Program-made: the position numbers and the translations under genes
Notes under the pieces: generated by a model
The model's input: the letters and a program-made list of their open reading frames with translations, nothing else
Told to the model about the DNA's origin: nothing
Databases searched by the model: none
Source: JAKQDP01 sp964536975
GTDB taxonomy: Bacteria; Patescibacteriota; Patescibacteriia; 2-01-FULL-39-33
Direction of reading: 5' to 3'
NCBI GenBank assembly: GCA_964536975.1
Contig: CAZHYS010000003.1
Span: 1-64,000, forward strand
DNA: 64,000 nucleotides
Shown here: positions 21,554 through 30,860 of the stretch, piece by piece
Numbering within the stretch: position 1 is the stretch's first letter
Layout: the number at the start of each line of letters is the position of its first letter

Positions 21554-23080
21554 TTAATTTTGACTGTGCAGAAGACGCTTTCGTTCCTCTTCGTAGAAGG
21601 CAATATCCGGGTGCATGTTTTTCAATTCTTTCGCCGGCAATTCATTTAATTCCTTTATCCTTTCGGCCAGATATTTTTCATTATTTTTTTCCGGGTTTTC
21701 CAATACTTCGCCCAGTAGCGCATTGAGAATCAGTCCTATTTGCGGTCCGGGTGAGATACTCAATATTTCCATCACCTTGCTACCGTCGGTTTTGAGCATC
21801 TTGGGGCTGATGGGATCAAGCTGGACTTCTTTGAGCCGGCGTTCCAATTCCACCAGCTTCCACGGTTTGGCTTTTGGCCGGCCCATGCCCAGTCGGTCGC
21901 AAATGCGCAGATTGATAAAATCCTCAACATTGTCTTTGCCCAGTCGGTTGAGTAGTCGTCGCACTCCTGCGTCGCTGACGATATCCAACGCGTAATAAAA
22001 CATATGATAGCGGACCAAGTGGACGACGCTCTTGATAATGTCGTTGGAATAATTAAGCCGCTTTAGGATTTGCTTTGTTTGGTGGGCGCCCTCTTGGTCG
22101 TGATTATAAAAGGTGGCGTCGCCGTCCTTGATTTGTTTGGTTCTTGGCTTGCCGACATCATGAAACAAAGCGGCCAATCTTATCTCCAATTTGTAATTTC
22201 TTTCTGCCGCCGCGCCGAGCGATCGGACATTATGATCAAATACTTCGTAAATGTGAGCTTTATTTTGTTTGACACCAACTCCATTTTCCAGCTCTGGTAT
22301 CAATTCTTTGAGCAGGCCGATTTTTTGCATCAGGCGGATGCCGGCCTCGGCCCGCTCCGACATAATGATTTTGGTCAGCTCTTCATTGACCCGTTCAGCC
22401 GGCAGAGTGGCGATTTTTTTTGCTTTTTTACTGATGGTGGCCAAGGTTTCCTTCTCAATATCAAAGTCCAGTTGGCAGGCGAAACGCACCGCCCGCAGCA
22501 TTCTGGTATAATCTTCCTGGAATCTTTTTTCCGGCTTGCCGATGGCGCGGATTATTTTTTTGTCCAAATCTTTGAGTCCGTCAAACTCATCAATTAGTTT
22601 TTTGTTTTTAATGTCCCAGGCCAAAGCGTTGACGGTAAAGTCGCGGCGGGAGAGATCTTTTTCAATCGGCAGATTTTTATCGCTCTGGATTTCAAAGTCT
22701 TGATAACCGCCAGACATGCCGGCTTTTTCCGTCCGCGGCAAAGCAATTTCAATCGGGTTGGCGCCGGTTATTTTGCTTGCTTTTGCCGATGAGACCTTCG
22801 CTTTCGCGGGGATGAATTTGAAGACGCCAAAACTTTTGCCGACAAGGTTGACTTCACCTAGATCTGACAAGAATTTTTCCAAGTCCTTAGCGTCCACTTT
22901 GCCGACGACAAAATCAAAGTCTTTCGTGTCACGGCCGATGATGATGTCGCGAGTCGCGCCGCCGACCAAATAAATTTCCGCTGCCGGAAAGGATTTGAGC
23001 AATTTTTTGACAAAACCGAAATCTTTCTGCTTCAACGCAGACTCTTGCCAAACGGTTAATTTTTTTTCAATATTTTCCAT
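21554..23080 (-). CDS. cca: CCA tRNA nucleotidyltransferase / poly(A) polymerase family, with HD domain
   Basis: This 508-residue class II nucleotidyltransferase has VGGATRDIIIGRDTKDFDFV near 36-55 with the Asp pair, and the RRDFTVNALAWD motif. RMLRAVRFACQLDF marks the tRNA-binding head, and an HD domain near 300 contains LFHDVGKPRT. Because several tRNAs here do not encode CCA (for example both Pro and Cys), a CCA-adding activity is needed; that is the most likely role. Confidence 0.92.
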   Translation of the reverse strand: MENIEKKLTVWQESALKQKDFGFVKKLLKSFPAAEIYLVGGATRDIIIGRDTKDFDFVVGKVDAKDLEKFLSDLGEVNLVGKSFGVFKFIPAKAKVSSAKASKITGANPIEIALPRTEKAGMSGGYQDFEIQSDKNLPIEKDLSRRDFTVNALAWDIKNKKLIDEFDGLKDLDKKIIRAIGKPEKRFQEDYTRMLRAVRFACQLDFDIEKETLATISKKAKKIATLPAERVNEELTKIIMSERAEAGIRLMQKIGLLKELIPELENGVGVKQNKAHIYEVFDHNVRSLGAAAERNYKLEIRLAALFHDVGKPRTKQIKDGDATFYNHDQEGAHQTKQILKRLNYSNDIIKSVVHLVRYHMFYYALDIVSDAGVRRLLNRLGKDNVEDFINLRICDRLGMGRPKAKPWKLVELERRLKEVQLDPISPKMLKTDGSKVMEILSISPGPQIGLILNALLGEVLENPEKNNEKYLAERIKELNELPAKELKNMHPDIAFYEEERKRLLHSQN

Positions 23081-23139
23081 GAAATTTATGGCTATCTATG
23101 CTATTATAACCTTAAGAAATATAAAAATGGTTAATTTAT

Positions 23140-23252
23140 ATTGACGCCCCCCCTCCTTGTTTGAAGGAGGGGGAAGGGGGGAGGTTTTAAAGTATTAAAA
23201 TTAGGTTTATTCTAACCCTCTCCTATCCTCCCCCTTCAGACAAGGGGGAGGA
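23140..23252. repeat. C/T-rich dispersed repeat pair
   Basis: CCCCCCCTCCTTGTTTGAAG is followed by a GGAGGGGGAAGGGGGGAGG half, and an inverted version lies at 23216-23251. This family recurs many times in the window, always between genes. No other feature is seen in this gap. Confidence 0.75.
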
Positions 23253-23337
23253 AAATAAGGTGAAAAGAATCAATGATTATTATAAGTATTATTGTATCAT
23301 AAGTTTATTATTTTAGCTTAAATTAAGCGTAAAGTCA

Positions 23338-24096
23338 ATGATCAAGCTAAGCATCATCATCCCGGCGCTCAACGAAGAACGGTTTTTGCCGTTTCTTCTT
23401 ACCTCCATCAAGAATCAGAATTTTGCCGAGGCCGAGGTCATTATTGCTGACGCCGGTTCTACCGACCGGACACTGGAGATTGCCGACAAATTCCAGGCCA
23501 GGGTGGTGTCTGGCGGTATGCCGGCGGTGGGTCGCAATCACGGCGCCGCGGTCGCCGCGGGAGGGTGGCTGTTGTTTTTGGATTCGGATGTTATTTTGCC
23601 CAAGAGCTTTTTGGCGGATATTTTGACCAGAGCGGAGGAAAAACAGATTGATGTCGCTTCTTGCGCCGTGGTGCCTCTTAGCGACAAAAATATTGATCTC
23701 ATTCTTCATGATGTGGTCAATGCCTATATGTCGCTGACCCAATATTTTTACCCTCACGCGCCGGGTTTTTGCATTTTGATCAAAAAATCGTTGCACCAAA
23801 AAATCGGCGGCTTTGACGAACAGCTCAAATTGGCCGAAGACCATAATTATGTCAAACGGGCGAAAGAGGAGGGTAAATTCCGCATTCTGCAAAAACCGAA
23901 AATATTCGTTTCCGTTCGCCGACTGGAAGCCGACGGCCGGCTCAATATTTCCACCAAGTATCTTTTGTGTGAAGCGTACCGTCTGCTTCTGGGCGAGATT
24001 GACACGGATATTTTCAAATACAAGTTTGGGCATTATAATGAAAAAGAAAAAGAGAGATTTATTGATCGGATAAAAAATAAATTACACTTGAAATAA
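23338..24096 (+). CDS. Family 2 glycosyltransferase
   Basis: The 252-residue GT-A enzyme starts with IKLSIIIPALNEERFLP. It continues with VIIADAGSTDRTLEIAD and LFLDSDVILP, the DXD-type metal site near residue 81. A C-terminal hydrophobic but not clearly membrane-spanning region follows. It would add a sugar to a lipid or glycan carrier; the acceptor is unknown. A terminator directly follows. Confidence 0.9.
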   Translation: MIKLSIIIPALNEERFLPFLLTSIKNQNFAEAEVIIADAGSTDRTLEIADKFQARVVSGGMPAVGRNHGAAVAAGGWLLFLDSDVILPKSFLADILTRAEEKQIDVASCAVVPLSDKNIDLILHDVVNAYMSLTQYFYPHAPGFCILIKKSLHQKIGGFDEQLKLAEDHNYVKRAKEEGKFRILQKPKIFVSVRRLEADGRLNISTKYLLCEAYRLLLGEIDTDIFKYKFGHYNEKEKERFIDRIKNKLHLK

Positions 24097-24123
24097 AAAC
24101 ATCCGCCTCGGGCGGATGTTTTC
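24097..24123 (+). terminator. Terminator of the glycosyltransferase gene
   Basis: AAACATCCGCC pairs with GGCGGATGTTT around CTCG and ends in TTTTCT. Confidence 0.85.
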
Positions 24124-24141
24124 TACTGTAATCAATAAGGG

Positions 24142-24159
24142 TGGTCGCTAGTGGAGTCG
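24142..24159 (-). repeat. 18-base fragment of tRNA-Val 3' end
   Basis: TGGTCGCTAGTGGAGTCG equals the 3' end of the tRNA-Val at 24476. A GCCTCGCCGAAGCTTTGCGA-type palindrome breaks it off. Bases 24160-24300 hold more repeat words (ATTCGGGATCGCTTCTGTCC) and no gene. Confidence 0.7.
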
Positions 24160-24300
24160 CTTGCCTCGCCGAAGCTTTGCGAAGGCGGGAACCACTATTC
24201 CTGGACAGCGCTGGATGCTTACTATGGTCGCATCCATCGACGCTCTCCCGAGAATTCGGGATCGCTTCTGTCCGTCTCGTCAGCTATGGCTGACTTCGAC

Positions 24301-24505
24301 CCTTCCCGATTCATCGGGACGCTCTTTCTTTCCGTGACGCTAAGCGCGGCATTAATGGAATTGTTATGAAAGTGTGGTCGCTAGTGGAGTCGAACCACTG
24401 ACCTTCCCGATTCATCGGGACGCTCTTTCTTTCCGTGACGCTAAGCGCGGCATTAATGGAATTGTTATGAAAGTGTGGTCGCTAGTGGAGTCGAACCACT
24501 GACCT
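24301..24505 (-). repeat. 101-bp tandem repeat carrying tRNA-Val 3' ends
   Basis: Two copies with a 101-base period (24301-24404 and 24402-24505) each end with the 3' part of tRNA-Val (TGGTCGCTAGTGGAGTCGAA on). In the second copy that part belongs to the intact tRNA. The remainder of the unit contains CCCGATTCATCGGG and CTTTCTTTCCGTGACGCTAA. Confidence 0.85.
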
Positions 24506-24549
24506 CATCCACGTCAAGGATGCGCTCTAACCAACTGAGCTAAGCGACC
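24476..24549 (-). tRNA. tRNA-Val (GAC)
   Basis: Minus-strand cloverleaf with acceptor GGTCGCT/AGCGACC and anticodon loop TTGACGT, giving GAC. It is intact despite fragments of it on both sides. Confidence 0.94.
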
Positions 24550-24600
24550 GTAATACTTATTTTAATAAAATTCTCAAAATAATTTGAAAATAGTGGTCAT

Positions 24601-24866
24601 TCTTTAAATATGCTTGTCTCGCCGTAGCCTTGGCGAAGGCGGAAGCTAAGCGACCAAATATCTAATTCCGGTAAGTTTTTAAAATTATTTAAAGACGTTG
24701 TCTACTCTTTAAATATGCTTGTCTCGCCGTAGCCTTGGCGAAGGCGGAAACTAAGCGACCAAATATCTAATTCCGGTAAGTTTTTAAAATTATTTAAAGA
24801 CGTTGTCTACTCTTTAAATATGCTTGTCTCGCCGTAGCCTTGGCGAAGGCGGAAACTAAGCGACCG
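24601..24866. repeat. Three copies of a 105-bp tandem repeat with tRNA-Val 5' ends
   Basis: Copies begin at 24601, 24706 and 24811 with TCTTTAAATATGCTTGTCTC. They continue through CGCCGTAGCCTTGGCGAAGG and CTAAGCGACC, the last being the complement of the tRNA-Val 5' end. The third copy is partial. No gene is seen. Confidence 0.88.
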
Positions 24867-24917
24867 TAATCAAGAGTATCTTAGTAAAAAAATTGCCAAT
24901 TGTCAAAGATTTTGCAG

Positions 24918-24990
24918 TAGGCCAGGGTGGATTTGAACCACCGACATCTACGTTATAAGCGTAGCGCTCTAACCCCTGAGCTACTGGCCC
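24918..24990 (-). tRNA. tRNA-Ile (UAU)
   Basis: Minus-strand cloverleaf with acceptor GGGCCAG/CTGGCCT (one G-U pair) and anticodon loop CTTATAA, giving UAU. This anticodon reads AUA directly, whereas most bacteria use a CAU anticodon modified to lysidine. Confidence 0.9.
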
Positions 24991-25039
24991 ATATTAATTA
25001 TATTCTAAACATTTGTAACTAATTTTATCACAACACCTT

Positions 25040-25152
25040 CTAGCCCCGCCTGCCCGCCTCGCGTCGGCGCGAGCCGAGGCGGAAAATACTATTCATTATT
25101 TTTTTGTCTTTAAACCCCTCCCTACCCTCCCCTTCGGATAATGGGAGGGAAA
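25040..25152. repeat. Mixed dispersed repeats
   Basis: A GCCTCGCGTCGGCGCGAGCC palindrome is followed by the C/T-rich family (CCCCTCCCTACCCTCCCCTT with ATGGGAGGG). No coding sequence is seen between the tRNA and 25219. Confidence 0.65.
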
Positions 25153-25218
25153 AAAGAAATATCACCTCTCTAAATATACTTCATTGTCGTTATTTTTTCA
25201 AGCTCTTTCAGTGAGTTT

Positions 25219-26364
25219 TTAAATCTTTTTCAGGAAATTATTGATCTCTTCAACAATTTCTCGCTCCGCCTCCACGAGCGATTTTCCAAACAGAGAAAAT
25301 TTTGCCAAGTCAGCGTTGCCTTCAGAATTAAATCTTTTCGCCATCTCCCGTGAGTCAATGCTTTTGACGGAATAAAGCAAGCAGTCAATGCTTGTTTTGT
25401 TCAAGTCGCTATTTTCATAGATGAGAGCGATAATTTCCGTTTTGGGCATGGTGGCAATAAGTTCCTCCACAACATCGGCAACCTCTTCCGGCGTGGTGGA
25501 AGTCTCCAAGAAATCTTGGCGGGAAATAGTGGACCAGACGACACGGCCATTGTCTTCGCTGTTGAGTCGCGAGAGTATCCGCCCCCACAATTTCAGGGTG
25601 GACAAAAATCGAGTTTGGTATAAATTTTGGATGATTTGCTCGCGCCGAGCTCCGCTAGCGATAAGTAATCCGGCCAGATTGAGAGTTCGCGGGGTTACTT
25701 CGGCGGTTTTAAAGTTTTTAGTCGCGCTGATTACGCCTGCTAGCAGGCTGGTGGCGATATTTTCATCAATCAGGCGTTCGTCCATATCCTTCACCAGCTG
25801 ATAGACGATTTCCGAAGTTGAGGCGGCGGATAGATCGGTTAGGTTGATATCGCCATAATGCTCGTTTTTGTTGGAGTGATCCAAATTGATTTTTGGCGTG
25901 GCAAAAAAGAAATCGGAATTTTTTTTGTATACGTCGCCAAGCGATTCCAGGTCAGGCGTATTGAGTAGAAAAATCAGATCGTATTTGAAGTCGGCGGCGG
26001 CAGTAGTGACATTTTGATCTTGGAGTTTTCCTTCTTCTGGCGTAATATAAAAATTCAGTCGCCCATCCTCGCGGTCGTAATAAAATTCACCGACTTTTAT
26101 CTGAGCCGTATCCACGCTAACAACGAATTTTTGGAGATTTTTGAGTTGGTTTTTGATTTTGTCCAGCGGTAGGAACGATAGGCTCGGTTTCGGCCGAAAA
26201 TCCTGGCAGACAACGTCAACGTTTTTTCCCATTTTTTCCAGTGCTTGCGCCAACGCCAAGCCGGCGGCGATGGCGTCGCCAGTCCATTCTTGCCGGAAAG
26301 CGACCATGATCGCTCGGCTTCTTTTGATTAGCTCCAATGTTTGCTGGGTTGGATTCAAGGCCAT
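25219..26364 (-). CDS. Degenerate DHH-family paralogue
   Basis: This 381-residue protein has the overall plan of the NrnA-like protein at 11801, but with altered catalytic motifs. TGDAIAAGLAL replaces DGDACGSALAL, and NLDHSNKNEHYGDINL replaces the DHH motif NIDHH, so one His is lost. The GGGG-HKKAAGF motif is absent from the C-terminus. It may bind but not cleave nucleotides. It lies opposite valS with divergent transcription. Confidence 0.8.
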   Translation of the reverse strand: MALNPTQQTLELIKRSRAIMVAFRQEWTGDAIAAGLALAQALEKMGKNVDVVCQDFRPKPSLSFLPLDKIKNQLKNLQKFVVSVDTAQIKVGEFYYDREDGRLNFYITPEEGKLQDQNVTTAAADFKYDLIFLLNTPDLESLGDVYKKNSDFFFATPKINLDHSNKNEHYGDINLTDLSAASTSEIVYQLVKDMDERLIDENIATSLLAGVISATKNFKTAEVTPRTLNLAGLLIASGARREQIIQNLYQTRFLSTLKLWGRILSRLNSEDNGRVVWSTISRQDFLETSTTPEEVADVVEELIATMPKTEIIALIYENSDLNKTSIDCLLYSVKSIDSREMAKRFNSEGNADLAKFSLFGKSLVEAEREIVEEINNFLKKI

Positions 26365-26480
26365 AATAAAAAGGTAATTAAGTGATTTTAGCGAAAATCA
26401 TCATGACTGTCAACCATTGTTTCCAATTTGAAAAAAAACAGAAAATCGGGTAGAATACAGTTATTCTAACTATATAAATT

Positions 26481-29168
26481 ATGTCCAAAATAGAACTGCC
26501 AAAATCGTATGACGCGTCGCTGGTAGAAGACGCGATTTACAAGTCCTGGGAGGAGTCGGGCTTTTTTAATCCTGACAATCTACCTGGTCGGCGGAAAGAA
26601 AAATTCGTCATCTCTATGCCGCCGCCCAATGTCACCGGCATTCTTCATCTTGGCCACGCTTTGGAAAATTCTTTGATGGATGTGGCGGTTCGCTATCAGC
26701 GGATGAAGGGCAAGAAAGCCTTGTTAGTGCCGGGCACCGATCATGCCGCTATCGCTACCCAAGCCCGGGTGGAAGATATGTTGAAAAAAGAGGGCATCAA
26801 AAATCCTCGGCAAGAGCTCGGCCGGGAAAAATTATTGGCAAAAATTCGCGAGTACGCCGAAAGTTCTAAGAAAACAATTTTATCGCAAATAAAGAAAATG
26901 GGCACCAGCTGTGACTGGTCGCGTTTGGCCTACACTTTTGATGAGCAAAGATCAAAAGCGGTTAATACCTTATTTGAAAAGATGTATAAGGATGGTTTGG
27001 TTTATCGCGGTTATCGGGTGATTAATTGGTCGGTCAAAGGGCAATCAACCTGTTCAGATGATGAGCTGGTGTATATTGATCAAAAAACCAAAGTTTGGAC
27101 ATTTAAATACGCCAAAGATTTTCCCATTCCGATTGCCACTACTCGGCCGGAAACCAAGCTAGGCGACACGGCAGTGGCCGTCCATCCCGACGACGAACGC
27201 TACCAAAAATATATCGGCCAAAAATTTACCGTGGATGTCGGCGCCAGAAATCCGCTGACAATTACGATTATTGCTGACAAGAATGTTGATCCGGCTTACG
27301 GTACTGGCGCGGTTGGCGTTACTCCGGCGCATAGCCAGATTGACTATGAAATGTATCAGGCCAACAAAGATATTGGCATTATTCAGGTAATTGGCTCCGA
27401 TGGGCGGATGACTCCGGCGGCGGGAGCGGCTTACGCCGGTTTGACTATTGGTGAAGCGCGGGAGAAATTTGTCGCTTGGCTCAAAGAAAATGATTTATTT
27501 ATCAAAGAAGAAGAAATTACCAACAGCGTCGGCACTTCTGATCGTTTTGGCGACGTGGTGGAATCACTGCCGATGGAACAGTGGTTTATTGATGTCAACA
27601 AAGAAATTCCCGGCCGTGGTAAAAGTTTGAAAGATTTGATGCGCGAGGCAATAACTACTGGTCACAACGGCGACAAAAATAAAATTATTAATATTACACC
27701 GGAAAGATTTAAGAAAGTTTATTTGCAAAGAATTGATAATCTATATGATTGGAATATATCCCGGCAGATTTGGTGGGGACATCGGATTCCAGTGTGGTAC
27801 GAGAAAAATTCAAATGTCAAAAGTCAAAATTCAAAAGCCGACAAAGAAGATATTTATATCGGCGAAAATCCGCCGACAGAAGGAGAGTGGATTCAAGATG
27901 AAGATACTCTGGATACCTGGTTCTCTTCCGGTTCCTGGACTTTTTCCACGCTTGGTTGGCCCCAAAGAACCAAGGATCTCAAAGAATTTCACCCAACGAC
28001 TTGGATGCAAATGGGTTATGAGATTATATTTTTGTGGCTGGTTAGAATGATTTTACTTTCCACCTACGCGCTGGATGATATTCCTTTTCAAGATGTTTAT
28101 ATCCATGGCATCCTGCGTGACAAAAACGGCAAAAAGTTTTCCAAGTCGGCCGGCAATGGCCTGGACCCCTTGGAAATTATCGGTCAATATGGCACCGATG
28201 CTTTGCGACTGTCTCTTATCAAGGGTATTACTCCGGGGAACGACGCCAGGTTTTATGAAGAAAAGGTGGCGGGCGCCCGGAATTTTGTCAATAAATTATG
28301 GAATATTGCCAGATATATCTTACAGACTGTTGATGATGTAAAAATTATCAAAAAAGAACCCAAAACCAGAACACTTGCTGATGAGTGGATTTTACGCGAC
28401 TTGTCTTCCGCTATTACCGCCGCCACGCAAGCGCTGGACGATTATTCTTTTTCATCAGCCGCGGAGAAGCTCCACGAATTTACCTGGAATGATTTTGCCG
28501 ATTGGTATCTGGAGATCGCCAAGATTGAAGGCGGCAAAGATGAGATTCTGCTCTATGTCCTGCGGAACTTATTGAAATTGTGGCATCCATTTTGTCCTTT
28601 TGTCACGGAAGAAATTTGGAAAAACCTTCATGACAAAGATTTGTTAATAGTAGAAAAATGGCCGACTGTTTGGATTGATTCGGGTAAAAAGAGCCAAAAA
28701 ATCAATGAAGACATAGAATGTTTTATCGGCGTAGTCAAGGCCATTCGCAATTTGCGCAGCGAATCCAACATTGAACCGGCAAAATTAGCCGCGGTGAAAA
28801 TAATCGCCAAGGAGAAAAAGGACTTGCTGGCCAGTCAGCAGGAAATAATTAAAAAATTATCTCGCTGTGAAAGTATAGAGATAATAGACGATGCCCAGCC
28901 GATCAAAGACAGCGCCGTCGCGGTTGTCGGCGGGGTTGAGGTTCATCTTATTCTGGCGGGACTTATAGATATTGCCGCGGAGAGACAAAGGCTGGAAAAA
29001 GAAATCGTTCAAGCGGAGAACTATATCAAAAATATAAATCTCAAATTGTCCAACAAGCAGTTCATTGACAACGCGCCCAAGGATGTGGTAGAAAAGGAGC
29101 AGGAGAAACTGGCCGAGCAACAGAGCCGGCTGGAAAAACTGAAAACTCAACTGGAAAAACTTGCTTGA
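26481..29168 (+). CDS. valS: Valyl-tRNA synthetase
   Basis: The 895-residue class I synthetase has the HIGH motif as NVTGILHLGHAL near 50-61 and the KMSKS motif as KKFSKSAGN near 553. The editing domain is between them, with an anticodon-binding domain and a C-terminal coiled coil (about 830-895) as in ValRS. Near residues 441-456 a short insert NSNVKSQNSKADKED is encoded by a microsatellite-like stretch AAATGTCAAAAGTCAAAATT. The promoter-like TAGAAT lies about 25 bases before the ATG. Confidence 0.97.
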   Translation: MSKIELPKSYDASLVEDAIYKSWEESGFFNPDNLPGRRKEKFVISMPPPNVTGILHLGHALENSLMDVAVRYQRMKGKKALLVPGTDHAAIATQARVEDMLKKEGIKNPRQELGREKLLAKIREYAESSKKTILSQIKKMGTSCDWSRLAYTFDEQRSKAVNTLFEKMYKDGLVYRGYRVINWSVKGQSTCSDDELVYIDQKTKVWTFKYAKDFPIPIATTRPETKLGDTAVAVHPDDERYQKYIGQKFTVDVGARNPLTITIIADKNVDPAYGTGAVGVTPAHSQIDYEMYQANKDIGIIQVIGSDGRMTPAAGAAYAGLTIGEAREKFVAWLKENDLFIKEEEITNSVGTSDRFGDVVESLPMEQWFIDVNKEIPGRGKSLKDLMREAITTGHNGDKNKIINITPERFKKVYLQRIDNLYDWNISRQIWWGHRIPVWYEKNSNVKSQNSKADKEDIYIGENPPTEGEWIQDEDTLDTWFSSGSWTFSTLGWPQRTKDLKEFHPTTWMQMGYEIIFLWLVRMILLSTYALDDIPFQDVYIHGILRDKNGKKFSKSAGNGLDPLEIIGQYGTDALRLSLIKGITPGNDARFYEEKVAGARNFVNKLWNIARYILQTVDDVKIIKKEPKTRTLADEWILRDLSSAITAATQALDDYSFSSAAEKLHEFTWNDFADWYLEIAKIEGGKDEILLYVLRNLLKLWHPFCPFVTEEIWKNLHDKDLLIVEKWPTVWIDSGKKSQKINEDIECFIGVVKAIRNLRSESNIEPAKLAAVKIIAKEKKDLLASQQEIIKKLSRCESIEIIDDAQPIKDSAVAVVGGVEVHLILAGLIDIAAERQRLEKEIVQAENYIKNINLKLSNKQFIDNAPKDVVEKEQEKLAEQQSRLEKLKTQLEKLA

Positions 29169-29193
29169 TGGTTGGTTTTTCAAGGAGGTGAAG

Positions 29194-29445
29194 ATGAAAT
29201 TGCACGCGTTAACTATTTTTGTCGTTGTTGTTTACAACATCGCGGCGGTTGTTATTGGATGCGTTTTGGCGCTCAATTCGCAGATGGCCGCGTATGTTAT
29301 TTGGGGGGCCATTGTGGTCTTTTTTGCCAATATGGCAATTAATATCATCTGCGCGCTTATCATCCCGGCCAGCTGGGTGGCTAAGTATTCTGGCGTGGCC
29401 AAAGCCCACGAAATGGCTCGTCGCGAAGAGACTATTGGCGATTGA
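29194..29445 (+). CDS. Small two-helix membrane protein, 83 residues
   Basis: The ATG at 29194 is chosen for AAGGAGGTGAAG directly before it. Two hydrophobic helices (about residues 4-27 and 33-60) are followed by a polar tail. No family is recognised. It begins 25 bases after valS and ends in its own terminator, so it may be read with valS or alone. Confidence 0.65.
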   Translation: MKLHALTIFVVVVYNIAAVVIGCVLALNSQMAAYVIWGAIVVFFANMAINIICALIIPASWVAKYSGVAKAHEMARREETIGD

Positions 29446-29469
29446 CCAGCGCAAAATCGGATTTCCCGC

Positions 29470-29505
29470 CGGGGAGGCGCGCGCAGGCCTCCCCTTATTT
29501 TTTTC
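29470..29505 (+). terminator. Terminator of the small membrane protein gene
   Basis: GGGGAGGC pairs with GCCTCCCC across a seven-base loop followed by TTATTTTTTT. Confidence 0.85.
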
Positions 29506-29529
29506 AATCAAATCTGTTAAAATATAATT

Positions 29530-30750
29530 ATGGCAAAAATAATAACCGACGAACCAAAAATAGAAGAGCTTTTGACGCGGGGAGTGGAGAATGTCTATCC
29601 TGACAAGGCGTCACTCAAAAAACTGCTTGCTTCTGGCCGGCAGATTACTTTGTATTGCGGCTACGATCCCACCGCGCCGACCCTTCATATCGGCCATGGC
29701 ATTACTGTCCGCAAGTTGGCCAAATTTCAACAGTTGGGACACAAGGTGATTTTTTTGTTCGGCGATTTTACCGCCCAAATCGGCGACCCGACTGATAAGC
29801 TGGCGGCGAGAAAGCCGCTTACTCACGCCCAGGTTTTGAGCAATCTGAAAAATTGGAAAAAACAGATTAAAAACATTATCAATTTGCGACAGACGGAATT
29901 TAAGTTTAATTCCCGCTGGCTCGGCCGGTTGAAGTTTGCCGATTTAGTCAGGCTTTCCTCGCATTTTACCGCCCAGCAGATGCTGGCGCGGGGGATGTTC
30001 AAGGAGCGGATGAGCCAGGGCAAAGATCTCTATCTCAATGAATTCTTGTATCCGATGATGCAGGCATACGATAGCGTGGCGATGGATGTGGATTTGGAAA
30101 TCGGCGGCAACGATCAGATGTTTAATATGCTGGCCGGCCGGGATTTGATGAAGAAAATGAAAAACAAAGAAAAATTCGTCTTAACAACCAAACTACTTGA
30201 AGATCCGACCGGCAAGAAAATGGGCAAGTCCGAAGGCAATATGATTACCTTGGAGGATGCGCCGGCCGATATGTACGGCAAGGTGATGAGCTGGCCAGAT
30301 GAAATGATTTTGCCGGCTTTGGAAATTCTGACCGATATATCAATGGAAGAAATCAAAGCGATTGGCAAAGAAATTTCTGCTGGCGCCAATCCTCGTGACG
30401 CCAAGATGAAGCTGGCTTATGAAGTGGTCCGAATTTATCTGGGAGAAAAGTCCGCTCAGTTTGGCGCCGAGAATTTCAAGCGTGTTTTCCAAGAAGGCGA
30501 CAAGCCCAAAGACATTCCGACCGTGTGCATAGAAGACAAGGATGGCAAGATTGGCGTTTTGGATTTATTTGTCAAAGCTGGGCTTGCCAAAAGCAACAGC
30601 GAGGTTCGTCGCCTAATAAAAGAAGGCGCCATCAGAATAAATGACGACAAAGTGACTAGTGATGAATTGGAGCTAGACATCTCATCGGATGAGCTCCTAT
30701 TGCAACGCGGCAAAAAACAATTTGTAAAAGCGATCAAAAAATCAAAATAG
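29530..30750 (+). CDS. tyrS: Tyrosyl-tRNA synthetase
   Basis: This 406-residue class I enzyme has CGYDPTAPTLHIGHGITVRK (HIGH variant) near 44-63 and the KMSKS loop KKMGKSEGN near 233-241. A C-terminal S4 domain at about 340-400 ends with LLQRGKKQFVKA. The Met-to-Gly form of KMSKS is usual for TyrRS. TAAAAT ends seven bases before the ATG, so the message may be almost leaderless. Confidence 0.97.
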   Translation: MAKIITDEPKIEELLTRGVENVYPDKASLKKLLASGRQITLYCGYDPTAPTLHIGHGITVRKLAKFQQLGHKVIFLFGDFTAQIGDPTDKLAARKPLTHAQVLSNLKNWKKQIKNIINLRQTEFKFNSRWLGRLKFADLVRLSSHFTAQQMLARGMFKERMSQGKDLYLNEFLYPMMQAYDSVAMDVDLEIGGNDQMFNMLAGRDLMKKMKNKEKFVLTTKLLEDPTGKKMGKSEGNMITLEDAPADMYGKVMSWPDEMILPALEILTDISMEEIKAIGKEISAGANPRDAKMKLAYEVVRIYLGEKSAQFGAENFKRVFQEGDKPKDIPTVCIEDKDGKIGVLDLFVKAGLAKSNSEVRRLIKEGAIRINDDKVTSDELELDISSDELLLQRGKKQFVKAIKKSK

Positions 30751-30758
30751 TTATTGTA

Positions 30759-30790
30759 GAGACGCATCCCGAGTACTCGGGATGCGTCTC
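30759..30790. terminator. Perfect 32-bp palindrome after tyrS
   Basis: The palindrome is centred on AGTACT, with arms GAGACGCATCCCGAG. It may terminate tyrS; a related word CACCCATTCTGAGCACTCGGG occurs at 50434. Another T-rich stretch follows later, so termination is likely but not certain. Confidence 0.7.
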
Positions 30791-30860
30791 TCATGTGAGT
30801 AAACCAAAATACTCTGCCTCAATAATCGTGGCAGAGTATTTTGAGATTGTTGATTCTTAT

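Noticed and set aside
24151..24369. 72-codon frame among the tRNA-Val fragments
   Set aside because: It reads through repeat units that also occur elsewhere as non-coding DNA; no ribosome binding site.
23140..25150. CRISPR array in the repeat-rich zone
   Set aside because: Repeats are tandem with a constant 101 or 105 bp unit, or scattered palindromes; there are no unique spacers between short identical repeats and no cas genes.
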